Assembly: GCF_000299915.1 (NCBI RefSeq) | Contig: NZ_AMRI01000002.1 | Span: forward strand, 1-64,000 | Direction: 5' to 3' | DNA length: 64,000 nt | Source: Gallaecimonas xiamenensis 3-C-1 | Lineage (GTDB): Bacteria; Pseudomonadota; Gammaproteobacteria; Enterobacterales; Gallaecimonadaceae | Shown here: piece by piece, positions 22,972 to 31,771 of the stretch | Layout: each line of letters opens with the position of its first letter | Position numbering within the stretch: the first letter of the stretch is position 1 | The notes under the pieces: model-generated | What the model saw: only the letters and a program-made list of their open reading frames with translations | Databases searched by the model: none | What the model was told of the DNA's origin: nothing | Made by a program: the position numbers and the translations under genes

Positions 22972-25224
22972 TTAGAAGAAGCTGGCTTTGAATTCGACAC
23001 CGACGATGCGCGGGTCGTTGACGAAGCCGGTCAGGTTGTTGAAGTCGATACCACCGGTACGGCTCTCGTCGTTGGTGATATTGCGCCCGTAGGCCGCCAC
23101 TTCGTAGTCTCTGTCGCCGCTGCTCCAGCGGTAGCCGGCCCGCAGGCCCCCTTCCAGCAGGTATTTGTCCTGGTATTCCCGGGACTCATAGAGGAAGAAG
23201 GAGATCTTGGAGCGGTAGGCCCAGTCGGTGTAGACGAACAGTTCCCCTTGGGCCAGGGGGTAGCTGTAGCTGGCGGTGATATTGGCAATCCACTTGGGGG
23301 CATGGGGCAGGGCGTTGCCGTCGATCAGCGCCAGGCCGTCGCTGTTCAGGGGATCGGTGACGGTACAGCCGCTGTGGCAGGCGTCGATGGCCAGATCGTC
23401 GTCTTGGATCTCGGTGTTGTTGTAGCTGACCCCGGCGGTGAGCAGCAGGTTACGGGTCACCGCAAACTGGCTGTCCAGCTCGAAGCCGTAACCCACCGAC
23501 TTGTCGGCGTTGATGATGCGGTTGAAGTTGGCGCCGCCGCCGACGGCGGTCAGCTGCTGGTCGTCCACCTGGTAGTAGAAGGTGGCGAAGTTGACCCTGC
23601 CCCTGTTGTCCAGCACGTCGGCTTTGACCCCGAATTCGATGCTGTGCAGGGTTTCGGAGTCGGCCACGGTGATCTCATCGCCAAACAGCAAGCGGCCCTG
23701 GATGGACGGTGCCCGGTAACCCTTGGCCAGGCGGCCGTAGAAGTTGATGTCGTCATTTAGGCTGTAGACACCGCTCAGATCCCAGCTCAACTGGGAGTCG
23801 GAGGGGTTGGCATGGAGGCGCGCTGTGGGGCCGACACCGTCTGCCGAGTTCGGTGACAGCAGCCGCTGTGCCACGTAATCCTTCTTGTCGTGGCTGTAAC
23901 GCAGGCCGGCGATGACCTTGAAGTCGTCACTGAGGTCGTAATCGGCGGAGCCGAATACCGCCCAGGACTTGGCGTCCTGTTCCTGGTAGGCGTAGCCATT
24001 TTCGACGCCGTTACCGTCATAGTTGAAGCTGTCGATATTCAAGGACTCGTCGAAATAGAACAACCCTAGCTGGTAGTCCAGGGCCCCCAGCTCGTTGCTG
24101 GACAGGCGCAGCTCCTGGGTCCATTGGCTGTGGTCGGGCAGGCCGTCGGCGGACTCGGAGGTAAAGGGGATAAAGCCCGGGCCCATGGTGGGCAGGTAAG
24201 AGGCGCCATAGCCGCCATCGATATCGCCCCGGGAGAACACCTCGGCACTCTCGTAGCCGGTGATAGAGGTTAGGGTGTAGTCCCCCAGGTTGTATTCGAG
24301 CTTGATGCTGCCGCCGCGGCTGGACAGATCCTGGGTGGCACGGGCGGCTGCGTCCTGGTAGACGGTGTCGCGGTCGAAGCCGTCCACGAAGTCATCACTG
24401 CCGACCTTGACGATGTTGGCCCTGAACACCCTGGGGGTGCCGTCCAGCTCCCGGAAGTGGGCGTTGAACAGGGCGCTGAAATCCTCGCTGGGTTCCCACA
24501 GCAGTTGCAGGCGGCCGGCCTGGTCGTGGTAGCCCTCCAGCTGATCATTTTTTTCAAAGCCGGGAGCCTTGTTATCCACCCAGTCGTCCCGGCGCTGGTC
24601 CAGCAGCGACAGCCGCGCCGACAGGGTGTCGGTGAGGGCGCCGCCTACGGCCCCTTCCAGGTTGATGGTGTCGTAGGTGCCGTAGGAGGCGCTCAGGTAG
24701 CCGTCAAAGGCCTGGCTGGGCTTTTTGGAGTCGAACTTGACGATACCGGCGGTGGTGTTGCGGCCAAACAAGGACCCTTGGGGCCCGCGCAGCACTTCCA
24801 CCCGGTCGGTGTCGAACACCGGGAAGCCTTTGAGGATGGGGTTTTCCTGCACCACGTCGTCGAAGATCAGCGACACCGGCTGGGAGGCGTTAAGGTCGAA
24901 GTCGGTATTACCCAGGCCGCGGATATAAAAGCGCGGGAAGGTACGACCGAAGGAAGACTCTATGGTCAGGCTGGGCACCCGGGCCGACATGAAACGCACG
25001 TCCTGGCCGGCGGCGGCCAGGGCCTGGAGGGCGTCACCCTTGAGGGCGGTGATGGACACCGGCACTTCCTGGGCGTTTTCCACCCGCTTTTGCGCGGTCA
25101 CCAGGATTTTTTCCAGTTTGGCGTCATCGTCGTCTTCGGTGTTGTCGGCAGCAAAGGCCAGGGAGCTGGTAGCCAGCAGCGCAGCCTGGATGCTCCACAG
25201 CAGCTTGGATTGGCGGAAAGTCAT
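22972..25224 (-). CDS. TonB-dependent outer-membrane receptor
   Basis: A 750-aa outer-membrane transporter energised by TonB. It has a signal peptide (about 1-26, SSLAFA) and then an acidic segment. The plug domain includes EKILVTAQKRVENAQEVPVS and VEVLRGPQGSLFGRNTTAG, followed by a 22-strand barrel ending in the terminal aromatic motif VGVEFKASFF. The close of the barrel and the ILVTAQKR opening put it in the large group found in Shewanella- and Xanthomonas-type bacteria for uptake of peptides, glycans or siderophores. The start follows a long untranslated region in which the frame remains open to 25425 but has no ribosome site. An exported acylase is encoded immediately upstream on the same strand. 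Confidence 0.9.
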   Translation of the reverse strand: MTFRQSKLLWSIQAALLATSSLAFAADNTEDDDDAKLEKILVTAQKRVENAQEVPVSITALKGDALQALAAAGQDVRFMSARVPSLTIESSFGRTFPRFYIRGLGNTDFDLNASQPVSLIFDDVVQENPILKGFPVFDTDRVEVLRGPQGSLFGRNTTAGIVKFDSKKPSQAFDGYLSASYGTYDTINLEGAVGGALTDTLSARLSLLDQRRDDWVDNKAPGFEKNDQLEGYHDQAGRLQLLWEPSEDFSALFNAHFRELDGTPRVFRANIVKVGSDDFVDGFDRDTVYQDAAARATQDLSSRGGSIKLEYNLGDYTLTSITGYESAEVFSRGDIDGGYGASYLPTMGPGFIPFTSESADGLPDHSQWTQELRLSSNELGALDYQLGLFYFDESLNIDSFNYDGNGVENGYAYQEQDAKSWAVFGSADYDLSDDFKVIAGLRYSHDKKDYVAQRLLSPNSADGVGPTARLHANPSDSQLSWDLSGVYSLNDDINFYGRLAKGYRAPSIQGRLLFGDEITVADSETLHSIEFGVKADVLDNRGRVNFATFYYQVDDQQLTAVGGGANFNRIINADKSVGYGFELDSQFAVTRNLLLTAGVSYNNTEIQDDDLAIDACHSGCTVTDPLNSDGLALIDGNALPHAPKWIANITASYSYPLAQGELFVYTDWAYRSKISFFLYESREYQDKYLLEGGLRAGYRWSSGDRDYEVAAYGRNITNDESRTGGIDFNNLTGFVNDPRIVGVEFKASFF

Positions 25225-25429
25225 ATGCGATACCCGTATTGGTGTTTGTTGGGGGAGACGGGCGGCCCTTCTTATGGGGTGAAAGCCTGGCCGTCGCACG
25301 CACTCTATGCGCCAGGTTATCCAGGTGAAAGGCAAATGTTGCCAAACTGTGACCAAATGCCCGCGATGAGCGGTAATGAAGTAGCGACAAACTGTTTTCA
25401 AAGGTGTTTTGCCGCAAAGAGACAAGAAA

Positions 25430-25449
25430 AAGCCGCCCTTGGGCGGCTT
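25430..25449 (-). terminator. Terminator after acylase gene
   Basis: GCCGCCC/GGGCGGC stem; on the minus strand it is followed by a T run. It separates the acylase from the TonB receptor downstream. Confidence 0.7.
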
Positions 25450-25458
25450 GGGGCAGCG

Positions 25459-27951
25459 TCAGTTGCCGCTGATATCCAGGGTTTCCACGGCCTCGGCCGC
25501 CACCTGGTCGGCGCTGAACAGCATGGGCCGCCAGGCCAGCTGGCTGTAGGCCTGGGTCTGGTCGTCGAAAAACGGCGACTCGGGGTCATGGGCCTGGCTG
25601 TAGCTCAGGAACATCTGGGCCTGGGGGCCTTGCTCGCCGAAGGCCAGGGCCATCACGAAACTGGAGCCGTAGTTGATGCGGTAACGCTCGGTGGCGCCGC
25701 TGCCGTCTTCGTCCAGGCTGGTCAGGGGCGAGTCGGCCCTGGGGCTGCCCACCAGGTTTATGGCCAGGTCCGAGGTGGAGCGGGACGGCACCTTGGTTTC
25801 GGCCATGTTGAAGACCCCTTCATAGGCGTTGGCGCCGGTTACCGGGATGGCGGCCTTGCCGGTGGCCTTCAGCACGTATTGCAGGTCCCTCAGGGGCGCG
25901 TCCAGGGCGATACCGGCGCCGTTGAGGCGCTTGGCGGCGGCCGCCAGAGCTTGCAGCACCGGGTCCTCGTTGGGGTCCAGGCTCGGCATGGGGGCCAGGC
26001 CGGCCGGGGTAAAGGCGGCGCGGGCCGGGTCGAAGGGCTCGGCAAAGAGGCTGTCGGCCAGGGTGCGGTGGCCGGACACCCTGAAGGCGGCCAGGAACTC
26101 ACGCATCACCTGGGCGCCGGTGCTGTCGAGGTTGTAGGTGCCGTCCCAGTTGGCCAGGGCGGTGCAGGCCGGGGTCAGGTCGAAGGGGCTACCGTCCACC
26201 TGGATGCTGGGGTACTGGCTGCAACGGCTGACCAGGGCGTTACGGAAGCTGCCGGCAAAGAGAGAGCTGTTGTGGGTCAGCACCCTTTGCAGTTCGGCCA
26301 GGCTGAAGCGGCCGTCGCTGCCGGCCAGGTTCACTTCGCCGGTGCCGGAGATCAGCTGGGCGTTGTAGCGGGTGCGGGGGCTGCGCACAGTGCGCTCCGG
26401 GCCGTACATCAGGCTGTAGCCTTCCAGGGGGGCGTCCAGGTTGGCCAGCCAGTGGCTGGAGTTGGCATTGAACAGGTAGTCCTGACGGGTTGCCTGGGGC
26501 GCCTTGCTAAATGGCACCAGGCCAGGGGCACCGGCGTCGCCGCTGTCGACCCAGTCATAGGCGGCGCTGTTGCCCGGCAACAACACCGAACCGGCGCCGT
26601 CCTGCCAGATGGGGGCCAGCTGTGGGCTTTGGGAGGCGGCGGCCCAATAGCCTTCGGCCTGGGCGCCCAGCTGGGGCACCTGGGTGCCGTCCATGTAGGA
26701 GGCGCTGCCGTCGTCGGCCACCATCAGGGTGTTGACCCAGGGCAGGCCCTGGTGGTCGGCAAAGGCGCCGAAGAAGGCGTCGCGGCTTTGTGCCTTGTCC
26801 ATGGCCAGCCACTGCTCGAGCATGCGGATATTGCCGGCGTTGGCGTCACGGAAGCTGATGGCGCTGGCCTGGGTCCAGCCCAGGGCCGGGGACAGGGACG
26901 ACAGGTCTACCACGGGCCCGAAGCGGCTGAAATAGACGGTGCGGGGCACCTCCACCAGAGAACCGTCCGCCTGCTTGACGGTGACCGTCAGGGTCTTGCT
27001 GGTCATGTCCAGGTACTGGTCGTCGAACTTGTAGCGCAGCGGGTTTTGCGGGTCCAGCTCCAACTGGTAGAGGGTAAAGCGCTTGGACTGGGACACTGTG
27101 TGGGTCCAGCCCAGGTGCTGGTTAAAGCCGATCACCACCACCGGCAGGCCGATCATGCCGACCCCGGTGACATCCAGCTCGCCGGGAATGGTCAGGTGCT
27201 GCTCGAAAAAGCGCAGCTCCCCGTCCCAGGGAAAGTGGGGGTTGCCCAGCAGGCCGGACTTGGCGTCGGCCATTTTGTCCTGGCCCAGGGCCCAGCCGTT
27301 ACTGCCGATACCTTCGGCGGTAAAGACCTGGCTGGCGTCAAGTTGGGCATTAAGGGCGGTGGCGCCGCTTTCAGGAGGCTGGGCGGCGGCGATGGCCGGC
27401 AGGAAGCTGCGGGCGCTGGCCATGCCGGCCAGATCCAGCTGGTAAGCCAGCAGGTCTTGGGCGCTGATGGCGGTTACCCAGTCGGCGCCACGGCAGGGCG
27501 AGGGATACTGCTCAGGGCCTTGGCGTTCATCCAGGCTGCGGTTGAAGCCGGCGGCGTAGCCTTCCATCAGCGCCTTGGCGTCGGCGGAGAGATTGGCATA
27601 AAGGGACTGGGCCTGGGCCTCGTAGTCCAGGGCCTGGTAGCCGATGTCCGACAACAGGTTGGCCTGGCCGCTGCCGGCGCCGAAGTAACGGGTCTTTTGC
27701 GCCTTGAGTTTCATCAGCTGTTCGGACAGGGTACAGAGGTTGTCCCTGGCCTGGGCGTAGCCGATGCCGTAGCCCAGGCCCGCATAATCCGTGGCCTGGA
27801 TATGGGGCACACCGTGGCTGGTGTAGGTGATGTTGGCTTGGAAACGCTGGCTGGGCAGGGGCGGATTATTGTCGTCGCTGCTGTCGCCGCAACCGGCCAG
27901 CCAGAGGCAACTCAATGCCCCCAGGGCCATGAGGCTGGTATGTCGCTGCAT
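25459..27951 (-). CDS. Penicillin acylase-family lipoprotein
   Basis: An 830-aa N-terminal-nucleophile hydrolase precursor. The family cuts amide-linked acyl groups (penicillins, acyl-homoserine lactones, acylated siderophores or peptides) after self-cleavage into two chains. The cleavage site is visible at G216/S217 in GIGSNGWALG, giving a small N-terminal and large C-terminal subunit. GFNQHLGWTHTVS is another family mark. Unlike most members it carries a lipobox (LWLAGC, Cys21), so it is probably lipid-anchored in the periplasm or outer membrane. It lies next to a TonB receptor and divergent from an AraC-type sensor. The substrate is unknown. Confidence 0.88.
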   Translation of the reverse strand: MQRHTSLMALGALSCLWLAGCGDSSDDNNPPLPSQRFQANITYTSHGVPHIQATDYAGLGYGIGYAQARDNLCTLSEQLMKLKAQKTRYFGAGSGQANLLSDIGYQALDYEAQAQSLYANLSADAKALMEGYAAGFNRSLDERQGPEQYPSPCRGADWVTAISAQDLLAYQLDLAGMASARSFLPAIAAAQPPESGATALNAQLDASQVFTAEGIGSNGWALGQDKMADAKSGLLGNPHFPWDGELRFFEQHLTIPGELDVTGVGMIGLPVVVIGFNQHLGWTHTVSQSKRFTLYQLELDPQNPLRYKFDDQYLDMTSKTLTVTVKQADGSLVEVPRTVYFSRFGPVVDLSSLSPALGWTQASAISFRDANAGNIRMLEQWLAMDKAQSRDAFFGAFADHQGLPWVNTLMVADDGSASYMDGTQVPQLGAQAEGYWAAASQSPQLAPIWQDGAGSVLLPGNSAAYDWVDSGDAGAPGLVPFSKAPQATRQDYLFNANSSHWLANLDAPLEGYSLMYGPERTVRSPRTRYNAQLISGTGEVNLAGSDGRFSLAELQRVLTHNSSLFAGSFRNALVSRCSQYPSIQVDGSPFDLTPACTALANWDGTYNLDSTGAQVMREFLAAFRVSGHRTLADSLFAEPFDPARAAFTPAGLAPMPSLDPNEDPVLQALAAAAKRLNGAGIALDAPLRDLQYVLKATGKAAIPVTGANAYEGVFNMAETKVPSRSTSDLAINLVGSPRADSPLTSLDEDGSGATERYRINYGSSFVMALAFGEQGPQAQMFLSYSQAHDPESPFFDDQTQAYSQLAWRPMLFSADQVAAEAVETLDISGN

Positions 27952-28078
27952 GGAAGATCTCGCTTATTGTCGTTATGGGTGGAATAGCCCTCCTATTTAA
28001 GGGTGCGGCGCGGGGTTTGTCGTACATGTCGATGGACCCGGCCTTTTCTTATAAAATACTGTAATAAAAGAAAATAAA

Positions 28079-28102
28079 GGTTCGCTTCGAACCATTCGAA
28101 CC
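28079..28102. promoter_or_regulatory. Repeated CGAACC half-sites upstream of AraC gene
   Basis: GGTTCG-CTT-CGAACC is a perfect palindrome, followed after ATT by a third CGAACC. It lies 26 bases before the AraC-type start and in the shared gap with the divergent acylase gene. The spaced half-sites suit an AraC-family dimer. Confidence 0.5.
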
Positions 28103-28127
28103 TCCCACAGAGGGGTGCAGCAGCAAA

Positions 28128-29264
28128 ATGAATTACGCAACAGGCGCAGCAGCGCTGATCGGGCTCTGCCTGAGCGGGGTCCTGTTCTTCGCCACCCTGA
28201 GCTGGATGGTGAACCGTGCCCATACCCGTTTGACCTCGGCCTGGCTGGTGGGGCTGGCCTTCCTGGTAGTGCTCCAGTCCCTGGAATTTCTCTACCACGC
28301 CACCGACCTGTTCACCCATTGGCCGTTTTTCCTCAAACTCATCGACCCCTTGGTGGTACTGCTGCCGCTGTGCCTGTACGGCTATATCCAGGCGTTGCAG
28401 GGGCGCAACTTGGCCAGACCCCGTCGCCGCTTATTGCTGCACGCCAGCCCGGCGCTGCTGGTGGCGCTGCTGGACCTGCCTTACTGGAGCCTGCCGGGGG
28501 GCGAAAAGGTGGCCTGGATGCTCAAGGCTCGCCTGGGGGAGGACCAGTGGACCCTGATCACCCCCTACGGCAATCAGTACCTGGCCATTATTGCCGCCCT
28601 GTGCCTCGGCTATTGGCTGCTCCAACATCGCCAGGGGTACCGGGGCCGAAAGTCCCGCCTGGGCAGTTGGCTGGCCAAGCTGCAAGGGGTACAGCTGCTG
28701 GTGGCTGCCTCTCTCACCGGGCGCATCCTCCTCAGTGAGCTGGCGGGCCTGGACCTGTCGGTGGCCTATACCCTGGCCCCGGTCAGCGCCTATTTGCTGT
28801 ACCTGGTGTTAAGCCATGCCCAGCTGCCCACCGCCATGGCCCCCAAGGCCGCCGCCCCCGGCAAGGCCGTTACCCTGGCAGTGCCCCAGGAGGACGAGGG
28901 CCTGGCCCTGTTGTTTGCCGACCTGGAACAGGCCCTGGCTAAGGGCGCCTTTCGGAACAACGAACTGTCGCTGGGGAAATTGGCGGCCCTGTGCGGCATG
29001 ACCAGTCACCAGGCGTCCGCCGCCATCAACCAGTGCTCTGGGGCCCATTTCTACGACTGGGTCAACCAATACCGGGTGCAGGCGGCCCAGCAGGCCCTGG
29101 CCGGCACCGACACCCCGGTGGCCCGCATCTGCTATGAGGTGGGTTTCAATGCCAAGTCCACCTTCAACACCGCCTTTCGCCGCCTCAGCGGCTGCACCCC
29201 CACCCAGTACCGGCGCCAACATGGCTCCAACGCGCCAGAGCCACCGTCCGCAGACACGCCCTAG
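28128..29264 (+). CDS. AraC-family regulator with N-terminal membrane domain
   Basis: A 378-aa protein. The first 230 residues contain about seven membrane spans, and the C-terminal 110 residues are an AraC DNA-binding domain with two helix-turn-helices (LGKLAALCGMTSHQASAAIN and VARICYEVGFNAKSTFNTAF). Membrane-bound AraC regulators sense a signal at the membrane and act directly on DNA. It is divergent from the acylase and upstream of an amidohydrolase gene, so either may be its target. The GAGGGG ribosome site is about 15 bases upstream, a little far. Confidence 0.88.
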   Translation: MNYATGAAALIGLCLSGVLFFATLSWMVNRAHTRLTSAWLVGLAFLVVLQSLEFLYHATDLFTHWPFFLKLIDPLVVLLPLCLYGYIQALQGRNLARPRRRLLLHASPALLVALLDLPYWSLPGGEKVAWMLKARLGEDQWTLITPYGNQYLAIIAALCLGYWLLQHRQGYRGRKSRLGSWLAKLQGVQLLVAASLTGRILLSELAGLDLSVAYTLAPVSAYLLYLVLSHAQLPTAMAPKAAAPGKAVTLAVPQEDEGLALLFADLEQALAKGAFRNNELSLGKLAALCGMTSHQASAAINQCSGAHFYDWVNQYRVQAAQQALAGTDTPVARICYEVGFNAKSTFNTAFRRLSGCTPTQYRRQHGSNAPEPPSADTP

Positions 29265-29323
29265 GTGTAAAAATGCAGCTGTGCTACAACTCTGGCATTA
29301 ACCTTTTTGTTACGAGGATGACC

Positions 29324-30625
29324 ATGCGCAGCTCTGTTATTTCCCTGGCCCTGCTGGCGGCCCTTGCCGCCCCCAGCCAGGCCCAGGATCTCAAGGCCGA
29401 CCTTGGTAACCAAATCCACCAGTTGATGCCCAAGGTCATCGACTGGCGCCGGGACATTCACCAGCACCCGGAACTGTCTAACAGTGAAGTGCGCACCAGC
29501 CAGCTGGTGGCGGCCCACCTGAAGAAACTGGGATTGGAAGTGCGTACCGGCATCGCCCACCACGGTGTGGTGGGTATCCTCAAGGGCGGCAAGCCCGGCC
29601 CCGTGGTGGCGCTGCGGGCCGATATGGACGCCCTGCCGGTGGCCGAGAAAACCGGCCTGCCCTATGCGTCCAAGGTCAAAGCCCTTTTTGCCGGTGAGGA
29701 AGTGGGAGTAATGCATGCCTGCGGCCATGACGCCCACACCGCCATGCTGATGGGAGCCGCCGAGGCTTTGGCCAAGCTGCGCAAGGATATACCCGGCACC
29801 GTCATCTTCCTGTTCCAGCCCGCCGAGGAAGGGGCTCCTCCCGGTGAAGAAGGGGGTGCCGCCCTGATGCTCAAGGAAGGGGTGTTCAAGGATCCCAAAC
29901 CCGACGCCATCTTCGGCCTGCACGTCTGGCCCATGGAAGCCGGCAAGATCTTCGTGCGCCCCGAGGGCACCATGGCCGCCTCCGACCGCTTCGAGGTCAC
30001 CATCAAGGGCCAGCAGACCCACGGCTCCAGCCCCTGGCGCGGGGTGGATCCGGTAACGGTGGCCGGCTCGATGATCGAGGCCATCGAACTGCTGCCGTCG
30101 CGGCAGGTGGACGTGACCAAGGCGCCGGTGGTGGTGTCCATTGGCCAGGTCAAAGGGGGCATCCGCTTTAACATCATCCCCGACGAGGTCAAGCTGGTGG
30201 GGACCATCCGCACCTTCGACGAACAGATGCGCAGCGATTTGATTGAACGGATGGAGCGTACCGTCAAACACGTGGCCGAGGCGTCCGGCGCCAGCGCCAC
30301 CCTGGAGGTGTCCAGCGGCGCCGCCGTCACCTGGAACGACGCCAAGCTCACCGACTGGGCCGGCCAAAGCCTGGCCTGGGCGGCCGGAGACAAAGGTGTG
30401 GGCAGCCTCAAGCCCATTACCGGCGCCGAGGACTTTTCCTACTTCCAGCAGCAGGTGCCTGGGGTGTTCTTCTTCCTGGGGGTAGCCCCCGAAGGCAAGC
30501 CCCTGGCGGACGTGGCCCCCAACCATTCCCCCTATTTCGTGGTCAACGAAAGCGCCTTGGAAAACGGCGTCAGGGCCCTGTCCGGCCTGGCCCTGGATTA
30601 CCTCAGCAAGGGTAGCGGCCAGTGA
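29324..30625 (+). CDS. Exported M20-family amidohydrolase
   Basis: A 433-aa zinc peptidase/amidohydrolase of the hippurate hydrolase/IAA-amino acid hydrolase group. It has a signal peptide (ALLAALAAPSQA), which is unusual because many members are cytoplasmic. Metal ligands are seen in HQHPELSN, VMHACGHDAHTAMLM, FQPAEEGAPPGEEGG and GAEDFSYFQ. It splits an acyl group from an amino acid or related amine. GAGG six bases before the chosen ATG sets the start. A close paralogue lies at 48356. Its stop overlaps the next start (GTGA). Confidence 0.9.
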   Translation: MRSSVISLALLAALAAPSQAQDLKADLGNQIHQLMPKVIDWRRDIHQHPELSNSEVRTSQLVAAHLKKLGLEVRTGIAHHGVVGILKGGKPGPVVALRADMDALPVAEKTGLPYASKVKALFAGEEVGVMHACGHDAHTAMLMGAAEALAKLRKDIPGTVIFLFQPAEEGAPPGEEGGAALMLKEGVFKDPKPDAIFGLHVWPMEAGKIFVRPEGTMAASDRFEVTIKGQQTHGSSPWRGVDPVTVAGSMIEAIELLPSRQVDVTKAPVVVSIGQVKGGIRFNIIPDEVKLVGTIRTFDEQMRSDLIERMERTVKHVAEASGASATLEVSSGAAVTWNDAKLTDWAGQSLAWAAGDKGVGSLKPITGAEDFSYFQQQVPGVFFFLGVAPEGKPLADVAPNHSPYFVVNESALENGVRALSGLALDYLSKGSGQ

Positions 30626-31161
30626 AAGCCTGGCTTGGCTTACTGCTGTGCCTGGGGGCGAGCGCCCAGGCACAGGTTGTCAGCAGCAGCGCCACCGGCT
30701 TTGCCCTGCGCCAGGAGGCCCAGATATCGGCCTCTCCGCAGCTGGCCTATGAGCAATTCCTGGCCATAGGCCAGTGGTGGGACAGCGACCACAGCTGGTT
30801 CGGCGACGCCGGCAAGATGACCCTGGAACCCCGGGTGGGCGGCTGCTTTTGCGAAACTAACGGCAAGCGCCAAGCCCTGCACATGCAGGTGACCTACGTG
30901 GACCCGGGCAAGGAACTGAGGATGGTCGGCGGCCTGGGGCCCTTGCAGATGATGGGATTGACCGGCGGCATGGCCTGGCGCTTTGAGCCGGTTGCCGGCG
31001 GCAAGACCCTTATTAGCCTGCACTACCAGGTGGCAGGCTACGCCGCCGGTGGCCTGGAAAAGCTGGCCGCCATCGTCGACCAGGTGCAAGGGGCCCAGTT
31101 GGCCAGGCTCAAGGCACAGATCGACGGTAAGTCCCGCTCGCCAGGTAAAGCAGCAAAGTAA
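30622..31161 (+). CDS. Exported SRPBCC-domain protein
   Basis: A 179-aa protein with a GTG start overlapping the amidohydrolase stop. A signal peptide (residues 1-18, ASAQA) is followed by a START/Bet v1-like domain: FALRQEAQISASPQLAYEQF, WDSDHSWFG, VGGCFCE and MAWRFEPVAGGKTLISLHY. The fold has a hydrophobic pocket for a small ligand and sometimes acts as a cyclase or hydrolase. Coupling to the exported amidohydrolase suggests they share a periplasmic substrate or product. The last 53 bases overlap the end of the convergent membrane-protein gene. Confidence 0.75.
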   Translation: MKAWLGLLLCLGASAQAQVVSSSATGFALRQEAQISASPQLAYEQFLAIGQWWDSDHSWFGDAGKMTLEPRVGGCFCETNGKRQALHMQVTYVDPGKELRMVGGLGPLQMMGLTGGMAWRFEPVAGGKTLISLHYQVAGYAAGGLEKLAAIVDQVQGAQLARLKAQIDGKSRSPGKAAK

Positions 31162-31708
31162 GGGCGGCTCCCAACATGTCGGCCAGCATGTCTTTCTGGG
31201 CGTCCCAGGGGTCTCCTTGGGCACCCAGGAAGCTTATTCCCGCATCTCCCCCCTCCAGGGCTGCATAGGCCCACTCGATAACCTCATAGAGCGCTGCCAC
31301 TGTGCTGATGGCAAAGAAGGCGAACAGGGCTGCCAGCCAGGGGCCGCACAGGCGCCGGCGCAGCAGCAGCTCCACTATGGGCACCGCAAACAGGCCTACC
31401 AGGAAGTGGCCTATGCGGTCATAGGGGTTACGGTCCAGGCCCAGGGGGCCAGTCAGCCAGTCCAGGGGTACCAGGGAAAAGGTGTAATGGGCGCCTATGG
31501 CGTGCCAGAGCAGGGGTACGAAGAAACACAGGTAGGACAGGTTGGAGAACCGAAAAGCCTTGGCGGTCAGCAATAGCAGGGCATAGGTGGCCAACAAGGG
31601 CGTGACTTCGGCGTACCAGACGGTGCGGTCAGCCACCTGCCAACCCAGGGCCAGGAATAGCAGGGCGTAAAGTAGGGCCAGTCCTTCGGGAAAATAGCGG
31701 TTGAGCAT
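31109..31708 (-). CDS. YjdF-family (DUF2238) membrane protein
   Basis: A 199-aa inner-membrane protein with about six spans. It matches the YjdF/DUF2238 family in FSLVPLDWLTGPLGLDRNPYDRIGHFLVGL and the conserved acidic helix AALYEVIEWAYAAL, ending with GDPWDAQKDMLADMLGA. The function is unknown. It is a single gene, convergent on the SRPBCC gene with a 53-base overlap, so its C-terminus (SGTYRRSVP) reads across that gene's end. Confidence 0.82.
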   Translation of the reverse strand: MLNRYFPEGLALLYALLFLALGWQVADRTVWYAEVTPLLATYALLLLTAKAFRFSNLSYLCFFVPLLWHAIGAHYTFSLVPLDWLTGPLGLDRNPYDRIGHFLVGLFAVPIVELLLRRRLCGPWLAALFAFFAISTVAALYEVIEWAYAALEGGDAGISFLGAQGDPWDAQKDMLADMLGAALTLLLYLASGTYRRSVP

Positions 31709-31771
31709 CTTGCCTCCTTGTTTCCACCTTAAGCTGCCAGCAGGCCTTTGTCCCCGCTTTTTCTTTTCTAT

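Noticed and set aside
24457-27987. 1176-codon plus-strand open frame
   Set aside because: It lies opposite the acylase and TonB receptor genes, is rich in Gly/Val/His/Gln with no domain, and arises from GC-rich codon bias on the other strand.
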